Source: an uncultured Porphyromonadaceae bacterium
GTDB lineage: Bacteria > Bacteroidota > Bacteroidia > Bacteroidales > Muribaculaceae
DNA: 64,000 bases
Assembly: GCA_945873625.1 (NCBI GenBank)
Contig: CAMCDS010000001.1
Location: 62,001 to 126,000 of the forward strand
Direction: 5' to 3'
Both the position numbers and the translations under genes were made by a program. The notes beneath the pieces are model-generated. The model was not told where the DNA came from and searched no databases. It worked only from the letters and a program-made list of their open reading frames with translations. Of this stretch, positions 35,233 to 42,458 are shown in pieces. The stretch's first letter is position 1. Each line of letters opens with the position of its first letter.

Positions 35233-35847
35233 ATGAAAGTATTACTCATCAACGGAAGCCCCCACCGCGAGGGCAACACCTATCTCGCGCTCAAGGAAGT
35301 GGCCGACACTCTCGAGAATGAGGGTATCGAGGCCCGGATTGAATGGATAGGCACCAAAGCCGTGCAGGGATGCGTGGCCTGCTATAAATGCTACGAGCTG
35401 GGACGCTGCGTGTTCCACGACGAGCTCTACGAGCGCCTGCTCCCGCTCGTGCAGGAATGCGACGGCATCATTGTCGGCTCGCCCACCTACTACGCCGGCC
35501 CCAACGGATCGCTCTGCGCCATCCTCGACCGCCTCTTCTACAGCGGCGGCAAATATCTGAAATATAAGCCGGGCGCAGCCGTGGCCGTAGCCCGCCGCGG
35601 TGGAGCCAGCTCCACGTTCGAGCGCCTGAACAAATACTTCACCATCCTCTCGATGCCGCAGGTGCCCTCGCAATACTGGAACATCGTCTACGGCCGCGAG
35701 CCGGGCGACGCCCTCAAAGACGGCGAAGGGATGCAGACGATGCGCACCCTCGGCCAGAACATGGCATGGCTGCTCAGGAAGATCCACGCCTCCGAGCCGC
35801 TTCATCCCGAGGCCGAGGCTCCCGTCCGCACCAACTTTATCCGCTGA
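35233..35847 (+). CDS. Flavodoxin-fold NAD(P)H-dependent oxidoreductase
   Basis: 204 residues. The N-terminus KVLLINGSPHREGNT is the FMN-phosphate binding loop of the NADPH-dependent FMN reductase (IsuW/ArsH-like) family; the later IIVGSPTYYAGPNGSLCAIL is the second FMN loop. A cysteine cluster CVACYKCYELGRCVFHDE (about 45-62) is found in iron-sulfur flavoproteins but lacks the full four-cysteine cluster motif. A redox function on quinones or similar compounds is inferred. Confidence 0.85.
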   Translation: MKVLLINGSPHREGNTYLALKEVADTLENEGIEARIEWIGTKAVQGCVACYKCYELGRCVFHDELYERLLPLVQECDGIIVGSPTYYAGPNGSLCAILDRLFYSGGKYLKYKPGAAVAVARRGGASSTFERLNKYFTILSMPQVPSQYWNIVYGREPGDALKDGEGMQTMRTLGQNMAWLLRKIHASEPLHPEAEAPVRTNFIR

Positions 35848-35855
35848 CCCCGTCC

Positions 35856-35881
35856 GAAAGACCCTTTTTAGGGTGTCTTTC
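35856..35881 (+). terminator. Terminator-like hairpin after the flavoprotein gene
   Basis: Stem GAAAGAC-CCC/GGG-GTCTTTC with loop TTTTTA. Followed by ACGATAATTTTAGG; a plausible terminator. Confidence 0.55.
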
Positions 35882-35901
35882 ACGATAATTTTAGGATTTT
35901 T

Positions 35902-35956
35902 AACTCCGGTTTGGAAAATTATATGTAAGTTTGCATTCGATTTCCAAGCCGGAGTT
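35902..35956 (+). promoter_or_regulatory. Inverted repeat embracing the promoter of the small lipoprotein gene
   Basis: A 16-base arm at 35902-35917 (AACTCCGGTTTGGAAA) and a matching arm at 35941-35956 (TTTCCAAGCCGGAGTT), one mismatch, flank the -7 box TAAGTTTG at 35926-35933. The upstream arm covers the -33 position and the downstream arm begins near the transcript start, as expected for an operator bound by a dimeric or looping regulator. Confidence 0.6.
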
Positions 35957-36019
35957 AAATTAGTTCTGCAAATGCAGCGATTGAACCACATAATCCATAT
36001 CATTCCCGGACGCGGCGCG

Positions 36020-36571
36020 ATGCGTGTGCTGGCGCTGACAGCGGTCATGGCCGTGACGTCACTGGCCGGATGCAGGCCGGACGGAACCGGAAGCGACAAC
36101 GCCGGACGGGTTCAAGGCGACGACGAGACGCAGTTTCACGCCGACGCCGACATAGCGATGACTGTCAGAAGTATAGCCGACGCCCTGCGCGTCGGCGAAC
36201 AGCTCGACAGTGCCGACTACGACTACCGCGGCATCCTCACCGACGGCAGGGGACGCCCCATCTATACCGACCTGTACGGCAACCCGGGAGAATGGGTGGT
36301 GGATGTGCTGACGCCCGGATCGGCCGTGCTGCGCAACCTCAATCCGGGCGACCTCCTGCCCGACGACCTGCAGGAGTATCTGCTCGGCAACCTCGGCGTA
36401 GGCGCCGAAAACGAAATAGTCAGCGAGGAATATGCCGACGACGACCAGACAGACGTGGCCGTCTACGACTTCGGCGGCGGAGAGATTCGCTTCGAGACGC
36501 GCACGTCGCCCTCGCCCAACGGCACCGACGCCACCTTCATGAGCATCGTCCTCATCAAAAACGCCACCTGA
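36020..36571 (+). CDS. Small lipoprotein of unknown family
   Basis: 183 residues from ATG at 36020, whose 18-residue leader ends in the lipobox LAGC; an ATG at 35972 would add 16 residues. The mature part is acidic and rich in Asp/Gly, with LTDGRGRPIYTDLYGNPGEW and strands AVYDFGGGEIRFETR near the end. No family recognised. It is the only gene behind the 16-bp inverted repeat, so it seems individually regulated. Confidence 0.7.
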   Translation: MRVLALTAVMAVTSLAGCRPDGTGSDNAGRVQGDDETQFHADADIAMTVRSIADALRVGEQLDSADYDYRGILTDGRGRPIYTDLYGNPGEWVVDVLTPGSAVLRNLNPGDLLPDDLQEYLLGNLGVGAENEIVSEEYADDDQTDVAVYDFGGGEIRFETRTSPSPNGTDATFMSIVLIKNAT

Positions 36572-36591
36572 CCGCCCCTTTATTCAAGGCT

Positions 36592-37611
36592 CTAACGGCG
36601 CACCTGCGAGTGGGTGGAGTTGCGGAGCATTATCTTGGCGTCGACCGTCACTGAACGGCTCGGGGCGTCGGGATTCTTTATCAGCTCGAGAAGCAGACGC
36701 CCGGCCTTCTCCCCCATCTCAAGCTGGGGATGTTCAACGGTGGTGAGCTGCGGAAACACCATTTTGGAAAGATAGGAGCCGGCATATCCGGCCACGGCCA
36801 CATCTCCCGGCACGTCGACGCCCTTCTCCAGCAGATGGTTCATCGCCCCGATGGCCTGGAGGTCGGAGGCCGCAAACACGGCGTCAAACTCCACACCTCT
36901 CAGCGCAAGCTCGTCGACCGCGCTTATACCTCCCTCGAAAGTAGGCTTGGCCCTGACCACAAGCTTCGGGTCGAAGTCCAGTCCGAAACGCGCGAGGCAG
37001 TCGCGGTAGCCCCTTACAATCCTGTCGAAGTAGGCCGACGGCACGTCGCCCGTGATGTGGGCCACCCTCTTTCGCCCCCCTCTTAGCACGTGGTCCATCA
37101 GATAAAAGGCTTTTGAATAGTCGTCGGGCACCACCTCCGAAGCGTTCTCGATACCCGGATTGCGTCCTAAAAACACAATCGGCACCCCTTTGTCGGCCGT
37201 ATGCTGGAATATATCATTGTTGGCCGAGCCGTGGCATGGGGCGATAATCAGTCCGTCGACGAGGGCACTTTCCATCGCATGGATGTTTTTCGCCTCCTGT
37301 GCCGAATCGTGATAGCTGCACGCCACCATGATGCTTATCCCTTCGAGCTGCATCACATTCTGGATGCCCCGGAGCGCCTGCGCTATGTAGGGCGTCATCA
37401 TCTCGTCGACCACCGCCCCTATCGTGCCGGTGCGTCCGGTGCGCAGGTTAGCGGCCACGATATTGCGCTTGTAGCCGAGCTGGTCGGCAGTGCGCACGAT
37501 TCGGTCTCTGGTCTCTTTCCGGATGTTCGGATCGTTGGCCAGGGCTCTTGATACGGTGGAGGCTGAAATCGCCAGATGCTTGGCAATATCTTTGATGGTA
37601 ACGCGTTTCAT
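36592..37611 (-). CDS. LacI/GalR family transcriptional regulator
   Basis: 339 residues from ATG at 37611 (MKRVTIKDIAKHLAISASTV). HTH in residues 1-50, hinge helix, then a periplasmic-binding-protein-like sensor domain (GTIGAVVDEMMTPYIAQAL and VAGYAGSYLSKMVFPQLTTV). It probably binds a sugar or sugar phosphate. A long LacI-type palindrome with a central ACGT sits 92 bases upstream (37703-37728), so autoregulation or control of the divergent RNA transcript is likely. Confidence 0.93.
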   Translation of the reverse strand: MKRVTIKDIAKHLAISASTVSRALANDPNIRKETRDRIVRTADQLGYKRNIVAANLRTGRTGTIGAVVDEMMTPYIAQALRGIQNVMQLEGISIMVACSYHDSAQEAKNIHAMESALVDGLIIAPCHGSANNDIFQHTADKGVPIVFLGRNPGIENASEVVPDDYSKAFYLMDHVLRGGRKRVAHITGDVPSAYFDRIVRGYRDCLARFGLDFDPKLVVRAKPTFEGGISAVDELALRGVEFDAVFAASDLQAIGAMNHLLEKGVDVPGDVAVAGYAGSYLSKMVFPQLTTVEHPQLEMGEKAGRLLLELIKNPDAPSRSVTVDAKIMLRNSTHSQVRR

Positions 37612-37635
37612 AGGCAAAGGGACGTAAATTCGGCA

Positions 37636-37665
37636 CAAAGATAATAAAATAATTTTTTCTGCAAA
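37636..37665 (-). promoter_or_regulatory. lacI-family gene promoter
   Basis: On the minus strand: TTTG (37662-37665), 18 bases, TATCTTTG (37636-37643); the start would lie near 37630, about 18 bases before the ATG. Confidence 0.7.
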
Positions 37666-37702
37666 AAGCCTGCACATTAAAAATGATTAATAAAACGATT
37701 GC

Positions 37703-37728
37703 AGAGATTTCAAACGTTTGAAATCTCT
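37703..37728. promoter_or_regulatory. Perfect 26-bp palindrome, probable LacI-family operator
   Basis: Each half is AGAGATTTCAAAC or its complement, meeting at a central ACGT; the inner TCAAACGTTTGA is the core type expected for LacI/GalR sites. It lies between the regulator's own promoter and the plus-strand promoter at 37756-37786. No T tract follows, so it is not a terminator. Confidence 0.75.
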
Positions 37729-37755
37729 TTCTATACCGTAAAGTTGCTGTTTCTC

Positions 37756-37786
37756 TTGTCAAATGAGAGGGGTTGTTGTATTTTTG
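37756..37786 (+). promoter_or_regulatory. Promoter of the non-coding transcript
   Basis: TTG at 37756-37758, 20 bases, TATTTTTG at 37779-37786, directed away from the regulator gene and 27 bases from the palindrome. Confidence 0.65.
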
Positions 37787-37792
37787 TAGTCG

Positions 37793-38018
37793 AAAGGCGA
37801 CAGAGCCCCGACATCTCCGAGTTAAGGAGATTTCACGAGGGTCTGTCTGCCGCCGGAAGCGCCGTTTCATTGCCGACAGAACACCGCTCTCCGGCAGAGA
37901 CCACTGAATTGTTAATGGATAATTAGGTGTAAATAAATTTAGGTAACTGATAACGACAGTTAAATTAAAGCGCATGTAGGCTTCTCCGTCGTGATGACGG
38001 GGGAGCCTCGATTTCTTT
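37793..38018 (+). ncRNA. Putative structured non-coding RNA of about 225 bases
   Basis: A promoter (37756-37786) and a terminator-like hairpin (37978-38008 followed by ATTTCTTTT) frame a stretch without a plausible gene. Visible helices include ATCTCC/GGAGAT, an enclosing CAGA-CCC/GGGTCTG, TCTGCCG/CGGCAGA, and TAACTG/CAGTTA (37944-37949 with 37957-37962). It could be a regulatory sRNA or a 6S-like RNA; it does not match tmRNA, RNase P or SRP RNA as I know them. Control by the nearby LacI-type regulator is plausible from operator position. Confidence 0.4.
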
Positions 38019-38437
38019 TCAGAACTGCTGTTTCAATTTCCCCGAATCCCGGCACCGCACACCGGATAAAAAAATTTTTCGTCCCGACCGAACCATCCGC
38101 CGGGGCGCGGCGTTATGATGATGTAAGACGGCTGATAAGGGTGCCGAAAGGAATCCGGGGCCGACTTCAAAGCAAAAGGATTTTGAAAATTATACTGCTA
38201 TAAGCGTTCTGAAAAAGTTGTTATTGTTGTTTTAATTGAAGAAATAAGGCTGACGTGATGTCAGCCTTTTTCAGTTTACGCCCTCCCTGAAGCGCGTCTG
38301 TTTCCCGAATTACGCCGCCTTTCCGGGGCGCCTGAAAACGCCCCGTGCGTCCGCGTCAGGACCTACGCCGGCGGACTGCGCGTAGCCGACAGGATAATGC
38401 GTTGAACATCCGGAATATATGGCCGGATACCATCTTG
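38019..38437. other. Intergenic stretch with one bidirectional hairpin
   Basis: About 420 bases without a credible gene. It contains a 9-bp stem AAGGCTGAC/GTCAGCCTT at 38246-38268 followed by TTTTC on the plus strand and also T-rich on the minus strand, a likely terminator. GC-rich sequence follows to 38437 with no promoter that I can support. Confidence 0.5.
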
Positions 38438-38472
38438 TCCGGGAAAGGCTTGTGTCTTTCCCGGATTTTTTA
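38438..38472 (+). terminator. Rho-independent terminator directly before DUF6155
   Basis: Perfect 10-bp stem TCCGGGAAAG/CTTTCCCGGA with an 8-base loop, then TTTTTTATT. The transcript it ends is not identified, and its T tract merges with the next -7 box. Confidence 0.8.
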
Positions 38473-38473
38473 T

Positions 38474-38481
38474 TAATTTTG
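38474..38481 (+). promoter_or_regulatory. DUF6155 promoter, near-leaderless
   Basis: TAATTTTG ends 7 bases before the ATG at 38489, so the transcript should start at or within a few bases of the start codon. Confidence 0.65.
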
Positions 38482-38488
38482 CGGACGT

Positions 38489-38965
38489 ATGACGAAAGCG
38501 AAACTGAAAAAGGCATTGCTGGCGATGGAGCCCGAGGAGCTGCGCAGCATGATTCTCGACACATATACCGTAAGCAAGGAGGCGCGCGACTATATGGAGT
38601 ATTGGCTCGAACCCGACCCGGAGGCCCTGTTCATCAGATACGAGCAGAAGGTGAAGGGTGTTTTCTTCACGTCGGGAGGGAAGCTGAAGCCGAAGCCAAA
38701 GCTGGCTGAGGCCAAAAAGATGATGAAGGCTTTTGCCGCCATCAGCAGCGATCCCCGGTCGATTTCGGCGATGATGATACGCTATCCGGAAATCATCATC
38801 GAGTGGATCCAGAGCTCGTGGAAGATACACAAGTATGCCGAGCCGGCCATAAACAACATAGTGGCCGCCCGCGAATACGTGGAGGCGGCCGGACTCGAAG
38901 AGGAGTTCGCCGACCGCCTTAAGCGGCTGGCGGCGGCTGAGAAGAATCTCGAGCGGTATGTCTAA
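38489..38965 (+). CDS. DUF6155 family protein
   Basis: 158 residues. Helical, with the family-like opening KAKLKKALLAMEPEELRSMI and the segment ARDYMEYWLEPDPEALFIRY. The second half is also helical (MMIRYPEIIIEWIQSSWKIH). No enzymatic motif or transmembrane segment. Function unknown. It is transcribed alone toward the FKBP gene with a gap of only 8 bases between stops. Confidence 0.75.
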   Translation: MTKAKLKKALLAMEPEELRSMILDTYTVSKEARDYMEYWLEPDPEALFIRYEQKVKGVFFTSGGKLKPKPKLAEAKKMMKAFAAISSDPRSISAMMIRYPEIIIEWIQSSWKIHKYAEPAINNIVAAREYVEAAGLEEEFADRLKRLAAAEKNLERYV

Positions 38966-38973
38966 GCCCGAGA

Positions 38974-39372
38974 TTAAGCTATCCCGGTAAGCTCGATGTC
39001 GAAGATGAGGGTCGAGCCGCCGGGTATGCCGGGCTGGTTCATCTTTCCATACCCCTGCGAGGCGGGGATGTAGACCTCCCATCGGTCGCCGACGTGCATC
39101 TGCTGCAGGGCTATGATCCAGCCCGGGATGAGGTCGCGCAGGCGGAAGGCCGGCGGCGTGCCGCCCCGGCTGCTGTCGAACGTCTTGCCGTTGATGGTCT
39201 TGCCCGTATAGTGAGCCGTCACCACGCTGCCACGGTTGGGCGTCGCCGACTTTTTGTTGCCTTGCTTCAGCACTTTGTAGCACACGCCTTTGTCGAGCGT
39301 CTGCACACCCGGCTCCTGCGCCTTTGCGGCGAGCCAGTCGATATTCTTCTGTATGTATTCCTGTTTGGCCAT
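38974..39372 (-). CDS. FKBP-type peptidyl-prolyl cis-trans isomerase
   Basis: 132 residues from ATG at 39372. No signal peptide, so cytoplasmic. The FKBP fold is complete: VTAHYTGKTINGKTFDSSRG, then PGWIIALQQMHVGDRWEVYI, and a final GSTLIFDIELTGI. A short helical N-terminus (about 30 residues) precedes it. It catalyses proline isomerisation. It follows ruvC by 31 bases in an apparent DUF4286-ruvC-FKBP operon. Confidence 0.9.
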   Translation of the reverse strand: MAKQEYIQKNIDWLAAKAQEPGVQTLDKGVCYKVLKQGNKKSATPNRGSVVTAHYTGKTINGKTFDSSRGGTPPAFRLRDLIPGWIIALQQMHVGDRWEVYIPASQGYGKMNQPGIPGGSTLIFDIELTGIA

Positions 39373-39403
39373 AAGAGTATGTTGTCTGCATTTTAGCCGC
39401 CTG

Positions 39404-40000
39404 CTACTTGCGGCGCGGAGCGATGCGCTCCGGATGGTCTTTGAGAAAACGCTCCCACGAGTTGCCACCCTTCGCGATGGCCGGTTTTCCCGACTCGTAG
39501 AAGTGGGCGAGGGCGGCGGCGAGCGCGTCGGTGGCATCGAGCAGATGGGGCATGCGCTCTTCGGGTATCTTCAGTATGTATTTGAGCATGTTGGCCACGC
39601 GCTCTTTCGACGCTGAGCCGCTGCCGGTTACGGCCTGCTTGATTTTCAGGGGGGCGTATTCCGAAATAGGCACGTCGCGCGAGAGGGCCGCAGCCATGGC
39701 CACGCCCTGCGCACGCCCGAGCTTAAGCATCGACTGCACGTTTTTGCCGAAGAAAGGGGCCTCGATGGCCAGTTCGTCAGGGAGATACTGCACGCACAGC
39801 GACACCACCCTGTCGTAGATTCGCTTCAGGCGCAGATAGTGCGTCTCCATGGCGTTCAGCTTCAAGACTCCCATCACGATGAGCTGGGGAGTCTTGCCTG
39901 TAATGCCGAGCACGCCGTAGCCCATCACGTTGGTTCCTGGGTCGATGCCGAGGATGATGCGGTCGAAGCGGCGGAGGTCGCCGGAGGTGGCGTCGCTCAT
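39404..40000 (-). CDS. ruvC: Crossover junction endodeoxyribonuclease RuvC
   Basis: 198 residues from ATG at 40000. The enzyme resolves Holliday junctions with RuvAB. Catalytic acidic residues are seen in GIDPGTNVMGYG (first Asp), LAIEAPFFGKNVQS (Glu), and DATDALAAALAHF (Asp pair). The start codon overlaps the end of the DUF4286 gene by four bases (ATGA). A short C-terminal basic tail follows. Confidence 0.95.
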   Translation of the reverse strand: MSDATSGDLRRFDRIILGIDPGTNVMGYGVLGITGKTPQLIVMGVLKLNAMETHYLRLKRIYDRVVSLCVQYLPDELAIEAPFFGKNVQSMLKLGRAQGVAMAAALSRDVPISEYAPLKIKQAVTGSGSASKERVANMLKYILKIPEERMPHLLDATDALAAALAHFYESGKPAIAKGGNSWERFLKDHPERIAPRRK

Positions 40001-40311
40001 TTCAGGGGAAGCCTGCGGAGCAGGGTAGCGAAAAAGAGGGGTTCGGGCGCGAACTCGCGCGCATATATCTCCATTGTCGGCGCAAATGCCTCCTCCTGCC
40101 ACCTCTCCAGATCGGCCAGCGACCCGAAACGCAGCTGAAGCGCCACGCTCTTCACCATGTCGGCTTCGGCCTCCACACCCTCCACCACCGAGAGCTCGGG
40201 GTCGGAAGCGGGGTCGGTGGCGAGACGGGGTACCGCTTCGGTGCGTATCCAGGATATGAGCCGGTCGAGGCGCGAGGCTTCGGCGGCAAAAGTGATATTG
40301 TAGATATACAT
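39997..40311 (-). CDS. DUF4286 family protein
   Basis: 104 residues. MYIYNITFAAEASRLDRLIS and the C-terminal APEPLFFATLLRRLPL fit the DUF4286 family, small proteins that in Bacteroidales are commonly next to ruvC. No known function. The AACATACTCTT-type repeat lies just upstream of its start codon. Confidence 0.8.
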   Translation of the reverse strand: MYIYNITFAAEASRLDRLISWIRTEAVPRLATDPASDPELSVVEGVEAEADMVKSVALQLRFGSLADLERWQEEAFAPTMEIYAREFAPEPLFFATLLRRLPLK

Positions 40312-40315
40312 CTGG

Positions 40316-40337
40316 TTAAGAGTATGTTTGAAGTTAA
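40316..40337. repeat. Solo copy of the AGAGTATGTTTGAA repeat end
   Basis: TTAAGAGTATGTTTGAAGTTAA matches the right terminal repeat of the element at 59612-59814. It lies 5 bases upstream of the DUF4286 start codon. A shorter match (TAAGAGTATGTT, 39372-39383) lies right before the FKBP start codon. Confidence 0.6.
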
Positions 40338-40412
40338 ACGATGTATGTAGCCTGGAAATCCTGTCCGCTAAAACTCGTGTTATCTGAACATTAGTTTTCT
40401 CGGCTACTTACA

Positions 40413-40446
40413 TAAAAAAACGGCATGCTTATCACTAAACATACCG
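40413..40446 (-). terminator. tRNA-Thr terminator (minus strand)
   Basis: A 7-bp stem CGGTATG/CATGCCG with one G-T pair followed by TTTTTTTA on the minus strand, 54 bases after the tRNA. Confidence 0.75.
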
Positions 40447-40499
40447 CCAAAACAAAATTATGAAAAACATTCAACGCTAATGCTGAGAGCAGCATTTCG

Positions 40500-40573
40500 A
40501 GCCTCTTGTCGGATTCGAACCAACGACCCCGAGATTACAAATCACGTGCTCTGGCCAACTGAGCTAAAGAGGC
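40500..40573 (-). tRNA. tRNA-Thr (TGT anticodon)
   Basis: 74 bases; acceptor stem GCCTCTT/AAGAGGC, D-arm GCTCAGTTGGCCAGAGC, anticodon loop TTTGTAA giving anticodon TGT, and T-arm GTTGGTTCGAATCCGAC. One mismatch is visible in the anticodon stem. Confidence 0.94.
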
Positions 40574-40678
40574 AGGTGGGCGAGCTGACTGCATCGCACC
40601 GCTACGACCCGCTACCCTTGCTTCGGTCAAGATCTGGGGGATTCACGGGGAGCATGTCGTGCAGCACTCACCCGGGTG

Positions 40679-40710
40679 CAAAATTACAAACAATCTCCGA
40701 CCTGACCAAA
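40679..40710 (-). promoter_or_regulatory. tRNA-Thr promoter
   Basis: On the minus strand: TTTG (40707-40710), 20 bases, TAATTTTG (40679-40686). Confidence 0.7.
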
Positions 40711-40820
40711 TTTTTCTCTCCTTTTTAAACTTTTTTATATTCCGCAGGAAGCGCAACTTCTTCACAACTATATAATAATAAACCTTTTACATCGTCTTTA
40801 CACAACGTAAGCATACATGG

Positions 40821-41492
40821 TTACGGGAGCGTGCTCTCGACGCCGACTATCAGGCCGTCGGCCATCGACACCACCCGGTCGGAATAGTCGGCCACACTCG
40901 CATCGTGGGTTACGATCACGAACGTCTGCCCCGTTTCGTCGCGCAGCTGCCTTATTATACGGCGTATCTCGTCGCGGTTGCGCGAGTCGAGGCTTCCTGT
41001 CGGTTCGTCGGCAAACACCACCGAAGGGGCATTGACTATGGCCCGGGCGATGGCCACCCGCTGTTTCTCGCCGCCCGAAAGCTGGGCGGGCTTATGGCGC
41101 AGTCTTTCAGAAAGCCCCAGCATAGCGAGCAGGTCGGAGGCACGCCTCTCGGCATTGCGGAGGCTCTGCCCGGCTATAAGCGCCGGCACGGCCACGTTTT
41201 CCAAAGCCGAAAACTCGGGAAGAAGCTGATGGAACTGGAAGACAAAACCGATATGGGTGTTGCGGAAGGCTGATAGTTTCCGGTCTTTCATTCCGGAGAT
41301 GTCGGTGCCTTCATAGAGCACGCGGCCCGAGTCGGCCTTTTCAAGCGTGCCTGCAATCTGGAGCAGGGTGGTCTTGCCCGCTCCGCTGGGGCCGACAATC
41401 GACAGTATCTCCCCCTTCATCACTTCGAGGCTTATCCCTTTGAGCACTTCAAGGTCGCCAAACGATTTGCGTATGTTTTCGAGTCGCAGCAT
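40821..41492 (-). CDS. lolD: LolD-type ABC transporter ATP-binding protein
   Basis: 223 residues from ATG at 41492 (a GTG at 41495 would add one residue). Walker [10 protein letters not shown], signature [14 protein letters not shown], Walker [13 protein letters not shown] and switch His in VTHDASVAD are complete. It belongs to the MacB/LolD subfamily and probably powers release of lipoproteins from the inner membrane with LolC/E, whose genes are not in this window. It is the last gene of a five-gene minus-strand run, 5 bases after the TcdA gene. Confidence 0.88.
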   Translation of the reverse strand: MLRLENIRKSFGDLEVLKGISLEVMKGEILSIVGPSGAGKTTLLQIAGTLEKADSGRVLYEGTDISGMKDRKLSAFRNTHIGFVFQFHQLLPEFSALENVAVPALIAGQSLRNAERRASDLLAMLGLSERLRHKPAQLSGGEKQRVAIARAIVNAPSVVFADEPTGSLDSRNRDEIRRIIRQLRDETGQTFVIVTHDASVADYSDRVVSMADGLIVGVESTLP

Positions 41493-41497
41493 CACTA

Positions 41498-42250
41498 TTA
41501 AACTTTACCTATTTTGCGAATCACGTAGTTGGCCATGTATATGCCGAATATCGAGGGTATGGCGGCCAGCGACCCGTAGGAGGTGCGCTTATTGGTATCG
41601 TTGATTTCCATAAGCGACTGTTTTCTTACAGGTTCGGTGCTGCACACGGTCATGAGCGAACGGCGCACACCGTTCTTCTTGAGATGATGGCGCACGGCAC
41701 GCGCAAGGCCGTCGTCGCGCGTCGACCAGATGTCGGAATAGCACACCTTGGTGGGGTCGATGCGCCCGCCGGCTCCCATCGACGATATCACCGGCACGCG
41801 GCGCAACAGGCAGCGCGTCAGCAGTGCCGCTTTAGGGGCCACCGTGTCGATGCAGTCGAGCACGAAGTCGAATTCCGCATCGAGTATCTCGTCGACCTGC
41901 GCGGGGTCGAGATACATCTGCAGGCAATCAATCGAAGCCGCGGGATTGATGTCGTGAAGACGCTCGGCGGCGATTATCGACTTAGGCATCCCGACAGTGG
42001 AACGCAGGGCTATTATCTGGCGGTTGATATTGCTCTCGGCCACCTTGTCGGCATCGATGAGGGTGAGCTTGCCCACTCCGCTCCTGACGAGCATCTCTGC
42101 GGCATAACCGCCAACACCACCGACGCCTACTATCAGCACCGAGGCGTCGGCCAGACGTTCCACCGCCTCCTCGCCGAGCACCCGGCGCGTGCGGTCGTCC
42201 CACGCTTCAGAGGCAGGGTCGGCCGCATAGTTGCCTTCGGGCATATTCAT
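41498..42250 (-). CDS. tcdA: ThiF/MoeB-type E1-like protein, TcdA (tRNA t6A dehydratase) family
   Basis: 250 residues. Nucleotide-binding motif [13 protein letters not shown], the adenylation residues [13 protein letters not shown] and a later [14 protein letters not shown] typical of TcdA/CsdL. The enzyme cyclises t6A at position 37 of ANN-decoding tRNAs using ATP. Its start overlaps the HMA gene's stop (ATGA). Confidence 0.9.
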   Translation of the reverse strand: MNMPEGNYAADPASEAWDDRTRRVLGEEAVERLADASVLIVGVGGVGGYAAEMLVRSGVGKLTLIDADKVAESNINRQIIALRSTVGMPKSIIAAERLHDINPAASIDCLQMYLDPAQVDEILDAEFDFVLDCIDTVAPKAALLTRCLLRRVPVISSMGAGGRIDPTKVCYSDIWSTRDDGLARAVRHHLKKNGVRRSLMTVCSTEPVRKQSLMEINDTNKRTSYGSLAAIPSIFGIYMANYVIRKIGKV

Positions 42251-42456
42251 CGCAGGGGTTCGGCTTTGAATCCGGCATTGCGGATTGCGGTAATCACCTC
42301 TTCCTCAGCCGGGCCGGGGGCGGCGCCGACGTAGGTGAGCGTCTTGTCGGGCGAAGAGAGGTCGAAGCTCCAGTCCGAAGCGGGAGCGAGCGGCGAGAGC
42401 GCCTTGGTGATTGCCGAAGTGCAACCCGCGCACTTGGCATTAGTCTTGAATTTCAT
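42247..42456 (-). CDS. Small heavy-metal-associated (CopZ-like) domain protein
   Basis: 69 residues from ATG at 42456. It is a single HMA fold, MKFKTNAKCAGCTSAITKAL, with CxxC as Cys9-Ala-Gly-Cys12. The typical Met before the first Cys (MxCxxC) is replaced by Ala-Lys. It lies 2 bases after copA and ends inside tcdA, so it is probably a copper chaperone supplying CopA. The unusual N-terminal motif leaves metal preference open. Confidence 0.8.
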   Translation of the reverse strand: MKFKTNAKCAGCTSAITKALSPLAPASDWSFDLSSPDKTLTYVGAAPGPAEEEVITAIRNAGFKAEPLR

Positions 42457-42458
42457 CT

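Noticed and set aside
37991-38203. 70-residue frame in the gap after the LacI regulator
   Set aside because: Begins inside a terminator hairpin and has no recognisable pattern or promoter.
40453-40460. TAATTTTG on the minus strand between tRNA-Thr and DUF4286
   Set aside because: It would start transcription right at the tRNA-Thr terminator hairpin; more likely a chance match.
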